Below are positions 58,083-64,000 of a stretch of DNA of 64,000 bases, piece by piece. The position numbers were made by a program, and so were the translations under genes. Under the pieces are notes generated by a model, which was given only the letters and a program-made list of their open reading frames with translations, searched no databases and was not told where the DNA came from. The stretch's first letter is position 1. Each line of letters starts with the position of its first letter. The stretch comes from Burkholderiales bacterium (GTDB lineage Bacteria > Pseudomonadota > Gammaproteobacteria > Burkholderiales > Burkholderiaceae_C): positions 1 through 64,000 of the forward strand of contig JACRBA010000071.1 of NCBI GenBank assembly GCA_016213265.1. The letters run 5' to 3'.

Positions 58083-59501
58083 ATGTCCCGCACCTCACCG
58101 TGGCGCGCCACCCTGGCCGCCACCGCGCTGGCCAGCGCGCTGACCACTGCCCTGGCCGCCGCCCCCGCCCCGCGCCTGTCGCTGCCCGAAGCCGGCGCCT
58201 CTGGACAGCGTGCCATCGATCTGCTGGGCGACCGCCTGCCCGAGGTGGCCGCCTGGCACAAGCGCAGCCCCGAGGCGCTGCGCGAGATGCTGCTGCGCGA
58301 CCCCCTCATGCGCCTGGACCGCCAGGGCCGCGTGTACGTCGTGGACGAACTCGAGCACCCGCTGCCGCCCGCGCCCGAGGTGGGCCCGCAGTCCGCGCCG
58401 GGCGTGCTCACCGCCCCGCTGGCCGATACCTTCAAGCTGCACAGCCGGCCCGGTGCCAAGCGCACGATCTACCTCGATTTCAATGGCGCCGTGCTCACCA
58501 ACACCGCCTGGAACAACGGCGGCGGCCCCATCACGGCCCAGCCCTTCGACGCCGACGGCAACGTCAACACCAACTTCTCCGACATGGAGCTGGAGCGCAT
58601 CCAGTACATCTGGCAGCGCGTGGCCGAAGACTACGCGCCCTTCGACGTGGACGTGACCACCGAGGAACCCTCGCCCGACAAGCTCACCCGCAGCAGCATG
58701 GCCGATGAGGTGTACGGCACCACCGCGCTCATCACCAACACGGCGGGCGTCTACAACTGCAGCTGCGGCGGCGTGGCCTACGTGGGCGTGTTCGATGCCG
58801 TGGGCGACTTCTACAAGCCCGCCCTGGTGTTCTGGAACATGCTGGGCTCGGGCAACGAGAAGTACGTGGCCGAGGCCACCTCGCACGAGGTGGGCCACAA
58901 CCTGGGCCTGAGCCACGACGGCTACTCCGGCGGCGGCTACTACCCCGGCCACGGCAGCGGCGACACCGGCTGGGCGCCCATCATGGGCGTGGGCTACTAC
59001 CAGCCCGTGGTGCAGTGGAGCATCGGCGAGTACAACACCGCCAACAACCACGAGGACGACATCGTGGTGATGGGCAACAACGGCGCGCCGCTGCGCCCGG
59101 ACGACCACGGCAACAAGGCCGGCAAGGCCACCGCCCTGGCCACCACGCCCAATGGCAGCAACATCAACCTGACCGGCAGTGGCGTGATCGAGCGCCGCAA
59201 GGACAAGGACGTGTTCAAGTTCACCGCCGGTGCCGGCGCCGGCTCGATCACCGTGTCGCCGGACAGCCGCTCGGCGAACCTGGACGTGTTCGTGAAGCTC
59301 ACCGACGCGGCCGGCACCGTGGTGGCCAAGGCCAAGCCGCCCACCACGCTGGGCGCGACCCTGTCGTTCAACCTGCCTGCTGCCGGCACCTACTACGTGA
59401 CGGTGGATGGTGTGGGCGTGTACGACCCGGCCACCGACGGCTACAGCGACTACGGCAGCCTCGGCCAGTACCGCGTCACGGGCACCGTGCGCGCGCCCTG
59501 A
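58083..59501 (+). CDS. Secreted zinc metalloprotease with HExxHxxGxxH motif and PPC-like C-terminus
   Basis: Predicted 472 aa. Signal peptide of about 27 residues (TTALAAAP). The metzincin zinc motif is SHEVGHNLGLSH (His268, Glu269, His272, His278), followed by PIMGVGY, a possible Met-turn. Residues about 360-470 form a beta-rich domain with DVFKFTAGAGAGSITV, LDVFVKLTD and GTYYVTVDGVG, as in bacterial pre-peptidase C-terminal domains. Cys-rich NCSCGG (226-229) is unusual. The family is uncharacterised; extracellular proteolysis is inferred. Confidence 0.88.
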   Translation: MSRTSPWRATLAATALASALTTALAAAPAPRLSLPEAGASGQRAIDLLGDRLPEVAAWHKRSPEALREMLLRDPLMRLDRQGRVYVVDELEHPLPPAPEVGPQSAPGVLTAPLADTFKLHSRPGAKRTIYLDFNGAVLTNTAWNNGGGPITAQPFDADGNVNTNFSDMELERIQYIWQRVAEDYAPFDVDVTTEEPSPDKLTRSSMADEVYGTTALITNTAGVYNCSCGGVAYVGVFDAVGDFYKPALVFWNMLGSGNEKYVAEATSHEVGHNLGLSHDGYSGGGYYPGHGSGDTGWAPIMGVGYYQPVVQWSIGEYNTANNHEDDIVVMGNNGAPLRPDDHGNKAGKATALATTPNGSNINLTGSGVIERRKDKDVFKFTAGAGAGSITVSPDSRSANLDVFVKLTDAAGTVVAKAKPPTTLGATLSFNLPAAGTYYVTVDGVGVYDPATDGYSDYGSLGQYRVTGTVRAP

Positions 59502-59523
59502 AGGGGCAGCGCAGGCTGACATG

Positions 59524-59544
59524 AAAAAGGGGCCGAAAGGCCCC
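59524..59544 (-). terminator. Intrinsic terminator of ald
   Basis: On the minus strand GGGGCC-TTTC-GGCCCC followed by TTTTT, three bases after the ald stop. It may also serve the convergent protease gene. Confidence 0.9.
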
Positions 59545-59547
59545 TTG

Positions 59548-60663
59548 TCAGTTCAGCAGCGTGTCCGCCGGTACGTAGGTGTAGTTCAGGTCGCGCGCCA
59601 CGGCCTCGTAGGTCACCTGGCCGGCCGCCACATTGAGGCCGTTCTTGAGGTGGGGGTTGTCGCGCAGCGCCTGCTTCCAGCCCTTGTCGGCCAGCGCGAG
59701 GCCGTGCGACAGCGTGGCGTTGTTGAGGGCGAACGTGGAGGTGCGTGCCACCGCGCCGGGCATGTTGGCCACGCAGTAATGCACCACGTCGTCGACCACG
59801 TAGGTGGGCTCAGCGTGGGTGGTGGCGCGCGAGGTCTCGAAGCAGCCGCCCTGGTCGATGGCCACGTCCACCAGCACGGCGCCCTTCTTCATGCAGCGCA
59901 CCATGGGGCGGGTGACCAGCTTGGGCGCGGCGGCGCCGGGCACCAGCACACCACCGATCACCAGGTCGGACTCCAGCACCTTCTCCTCCAGCGTCTGGGC
60001 GTTGGAGTACAGCGTCTTCACGCGGTTGCCGAACACCATGTCGATCTGGCGCAGGCGATCCACGTTCTTGTCCAGCACGGTGACCCGCGCGCCCAGGCCG
60101 ATGGCCATCTGCATGGCGTGCGTGCCGACGACCCCGGCACCGATCACCAGCACGTGCGCCGGCTCCACGCCGGGCACGCCGCCCAGCAGCACGCCCATGC
60201 CGCCCTTGCTCTTCTCGAGGTGGGCCGCGCCGGCCTGGATGCTCATGCGGCCGGCGACCTCGCTCATCGGCGCCAGCAGCGGCAGGCCGCCGCCCGGGCC
60301 GGTGATGGTCTCGTAGGCCACGCAGATGGCACCCGATTTCACCAGGGCCGCGGTCTGCTCCGGGTCCGGCGCCAGGTGCAGGTAGGTGTAGAGGATCTGA
60401 CCCTCACGCAGCATGGCGCATTCCGCCGGCTGGGGCTCCTTCACCTTCACGATCATGTCGGCCTTGGCGAACACCTCGGCCGCATCCTTCAGCAGCACCG
60501 CCCCGGCAGCCGCGTAGTGCTCGTCGGCCAGGCCGATGGCCGCGCCCGCTCCCGACTGCACGAACACCTCGTGGCCGTGGCTGGTGAACTCGCGCACGCT
60601 CGCCGGGGTCAGGCCAACCCGGTACTCGTGGTTCTTGATCTCCTTGGGCACACCGATACGCAT
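59548..60663 (-). CDS. ald: Alanine dehydrogenase
   Basis: Predicted 371 aa. [23 protein letters not shown], catalytic Lys in [15 protein letters not shown] with the catalytic His, [13 protein letters not shown] (NAD Rossmann) and [10 protein letters not shown] are present. It interconverts L-alanine and pyruvate with NADH and ammonia. AGGAG is 8 bases before ATG 60663. Divergent from an ArgP-like LysR gene, which probably controls it. Confidence 0.97.
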   Translation of the reverse strand: MRIGVPKEIKNHEYRVGLTPASVREFTSHGHEVFVQSGAGAAIGLADEHYAAAGAVLLKDAAEVFAKADMIVKVKEPQPAECAMLREGQILYTYLHLAPDPEQTAALVKSGAICVAYETITGPGGGLPLLAPMSEVAGRMSIQAGAAHLEKSKGGMGVLLGGVPGVEPAHVLVIGAGVVGTHAMQMAIGLGARVTVLDKNVDRLRQIDMVFGNRVKTLYSNAQTLEEKVLESDLVIGGVLVPGAAAPKLVTRPMVRCMKKGAVLVDVAIDQGGCFETSRATTHAEPTYVVDDVVHYCVANMPGAVARTSTFALNNATLSHGLALADKGWKQALRDNPHLKNGLNVAAGQVTYEAVARDLNYTYVPADTLLN

Positions 60664-60752
60664 GGCTTGTCTCCTGGTTGGATAAGGAAGGCGGCCATGT
60701 TCCGGCGGCCGGTGTGCCCGCGCCAAGGCGCATTGGCAGGTCAGCGGCTACA

Positions 60753-60765
60753 TTAGGGAACCTGA
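60753..60765. promoter_or_regulatory. Putative LysR box between ald and the LysR gene
   Basis: TTAGGGAACCTGA is a T-N11-A dyad. A direct repeat of CATTAG (60751 and 60773) flanks it, and the site lies 23 bases before the regulator start. Confidence 0.4.
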
Positions 60766-60787
60766 TGCAGCGCATTAGCCGAATCGC

Positions 60788-61768
60788 ATGAACGCCTTGG
60801 ACCCCGCCGGCCTGGACTGCCTGGCCGCCCTCGCCGAGGCGGGCAGCTTCGAGCGGGCGGCGCAGCTGCTGTCCATCACGCAGTCGGCGGTGTCGCAGCG
60901 CCTGCGCTCGCTGGAAGCCAGCGCCGGGCACCTGCTGGTGGTGCGGGCACGCCCGCTGCGGCTCACCGAGCCGGGCAAGGTGCTGCTGCGCTATGCCCGC
61001 CAGATGCAGGCCCTGCGCGCCGATGCCGCGCGCGAGCTGGGCACGGTGCTGGCGCGCGACGAGCGCCTGCCCATCGCCGTGAACGCCGACAGCCTGGCCA
61101 CCTGGGTGCTGCCCGCGCTGGACCCGCTGGTGCGCACCGGCCAGCGCGAGGGCTACGGGCTGGAACTCATCGTGGACGACCAGGACTTCACGCACGACTG
61201 GCTGCGCCAGGGCGAGGTGCTGGGCTGCGTGAGCACGGTGTCGCACGCCCTGCGCGGCTGCTCGTGCCAGCCGCTGGGCCACATGCGCTACCTCGCGGTG
61301 GCCAGCCCCGGCTTCATCGAGCGCGCCATGCCCGACGGCCTCACGCCCCACAACTTCCCACAGGTGCCTTTCATCGTCTTCAACCGCAAGGACGACATGC
61401 AGGCCCAGTGGGTGTCCAAGGCCTTCGGCGTGCGCGCGCCGCGGCTCAAGGAGCGCTTCGTGCCCAGCAGCGAGGCCGGCGCGCGCGCCGCGGCCATGGG
61501 TTGGGGCGTGGCCGTGCTGCCCGAGCTGCTGGCGCGCGACGCACTGGCCAGCGGCGCCCTGCGCCCGCTGCTGCCGCAGGTGACGCTGGACGTGGACCTG
61601 TACTGGCACCAGTGGAAGCTGAGCAGCCTGGAGGAGCCCCGCCTGCTGCCGCCCGCCGCGGGCGACCGCCCGGTGACGCCCGCCCATACGGGGCTGATGG
61701 AACAGATCGGGCAGGCGGTGATCGCCGGCGCCCGCGCCGCCCTGGGCGCCCCGGTGGGTGCCCGGTAG
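60788..61768 (+). CDS. LysR-family regulator, ArgP/IciA subfamily
   Basis: Predicted 326 aa. The HTH (about 2-60) reads [36 protein letters not shown] and is the typical ArgP form; the effector part begins around residue 90 with [17 protein letters not shown]. ArgP proteins sense lysine or arginine. Here it is divergent from ald, so it likely regulates alanine use (inference). The C-terminal PVGAR end lies 19 bases before pth. Confidence 0.9.
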   Translation: MNALDPAGLDCLAALAEAGSFERAAQLLSITQSAVSQRLRSLEASAGHLLVVRARPLRLTEPGKVLLRYARQMQALRADAARELGTVLARDERLPIAVNADSLATWVLPALDPLVRTGQREGYGLELIVDDQDFTHDWLRQGEVLGCVSTVSHALRGCSCQPLGHMRYLAVASPGFIERAMPDGLTPHNFPQVPFIVFNRKDDMQAQWVSKAFGVRAPRLKERFVPSSEAGARAAAMGWGVAVLPELLARDALASGALRPLLPQVTLDVDLYWHQWKLSSLEEPRLLPPAAGDRPVTPAHTGLMEQIGQAVIAGARAALGAPVGAR

Positions 61769-61770
61769 GC

Positions 61771-61785
61771 GGCCGATAATCGGCC
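61771..61785 (+). promoter_or_regulatory. Palindrome with -10-like GATAAT at the pth start
   Basis: GGCCGAT-A-ATCGGCC is a perfect 7-bp inverted repeat. It contains GATAAT (61775-61780), 7 bases before the ATG of pth, and no ribosome site lies between. Confidence 0.45.
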
Positions 61786-61787
61786 GG

Positions 61788-63885
<2,098 letters not shown>

Positions 63886-63889
<4 letters not shown>

Positions 63890-64000
63890 TGGCGCACCGG
63901 CACGCCAGCGGCCGCCAGACGCGCCTTGGCCTGGGCCACCGTGAACTCGCCGTAGTGGAAGATGCTGGCGGCCAGCACCGCGTCGGCACCGCCTTGCTGG
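63886..64000 (-). CDS. hisF: HisF (imidazole glycerol phosphate synthase cyclase), 3' end only
   Basis: Only the last 37 residues are in the window. [19 protein letters not shown] is the HisF C-terminal TIM-barrel block, followed by a short helix [15 protein letters not shown]. The rest lies beyond base 64000. Its stop overlaps the rsmD GTG. A his gene beside rsmD is not the order I would expect, so the call rests on the motif. Confidence 0.85.

Overview
The window reads as chromosomal DNA of a GC-rich betaproteobacterium of the order Burkholderiales, most probably family Comamonadaceae. The grounds are the codon use, the pmd-type protocatechuate 4,5-cleavage genes, the box genes for aerobic benzoyl-CoA degradation, a Bug-type solute receptor, the housekeeping order lolB-ispE-tRNA-Gln-prs-rplY, and intergenic repeats of the TTCGAC...CGAACGG kind. 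No rRNA, CRISPR array, transposase, integrase or prophage was seen.

Region 1 (1-11.4 kb) is for lignin- and phthalate-type aromatics. It starts inside ligI and continues with ligA-ligB, a three-gene TRAP transporter, ligC and an aldo/keto reductase. A repeat-bearing gap, a phytase-like secreted esterase and a DUF599 membrane protein follow. Then a LysR regulator stands divergent to a second, diverged ligA-ligB pair. Region 2 (11.4-14.3 kb) holds a DUF2938-DUF2798 membrane pair behind a promoter with the 19-bp spacer typical of MerR control, the convergent merR-type gene, and a secreted subtilisin with a PA insert. Region 3 (14.5-23.8 kb) is the box cluster: alpha/beta hydrolase and benzoate-CoA ligase on the minus strand; boxR, boxC, boxB and boxA on the plus strand; repeated TGCA-N6-TGC-like sites at both promoters; then an SGNH hydrolase and a thioredoxin-like protein.

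Region 4 (23.8-31.2 kb) carries a CoA-transferase with a TTG start, DUF1304 and TetR genes, a three-PAS histidine kinase, a periplasmic phosphodiesterase and truD. Region 5 (31.2-37.3 kb) is an accessory island between truD and a CAU tRNA. It has a PLD-helicase fused to a long C-terminal region, a membrane-anchored Mrr-type nuclease in the same operon, and, divergently, a HipB-like repressor followed by a hybrid frame. In that frame the first ~65 residues of HipA are joined to an unrelated 290-residue protein that has its own Shine-Dalgarno and GTG. Half of a second CAU tRNA lies just beyond. This is the best candidate for something undescribed.

Region 6 (37.5-43.2 kb) encodes the non-phosphorylating D-glucarate route: FCD-type GntR regulator, KdgD, Bug receptor, GudD and an aldehyde dehydrogenase, giving 2-oxoglutarate. 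Region 7 (43.2-64 kb) is core: hrcA, nadK, recN, rapZ, a Lon-N-domain protein, mutY, a dynamin-like GTPase, mutM, a TPR protein, lolB, ispE, tRNA-Gln, prs, rplY, a secreted HExxHxxGxxH protease, ald with a divergent ArgP-like regulator, pth, ferredoxin, coaD, rsmD and the 3' end of hisF.

No computation or database search was run. Family names are from motif recognition, and residue numbers were counted by hand.
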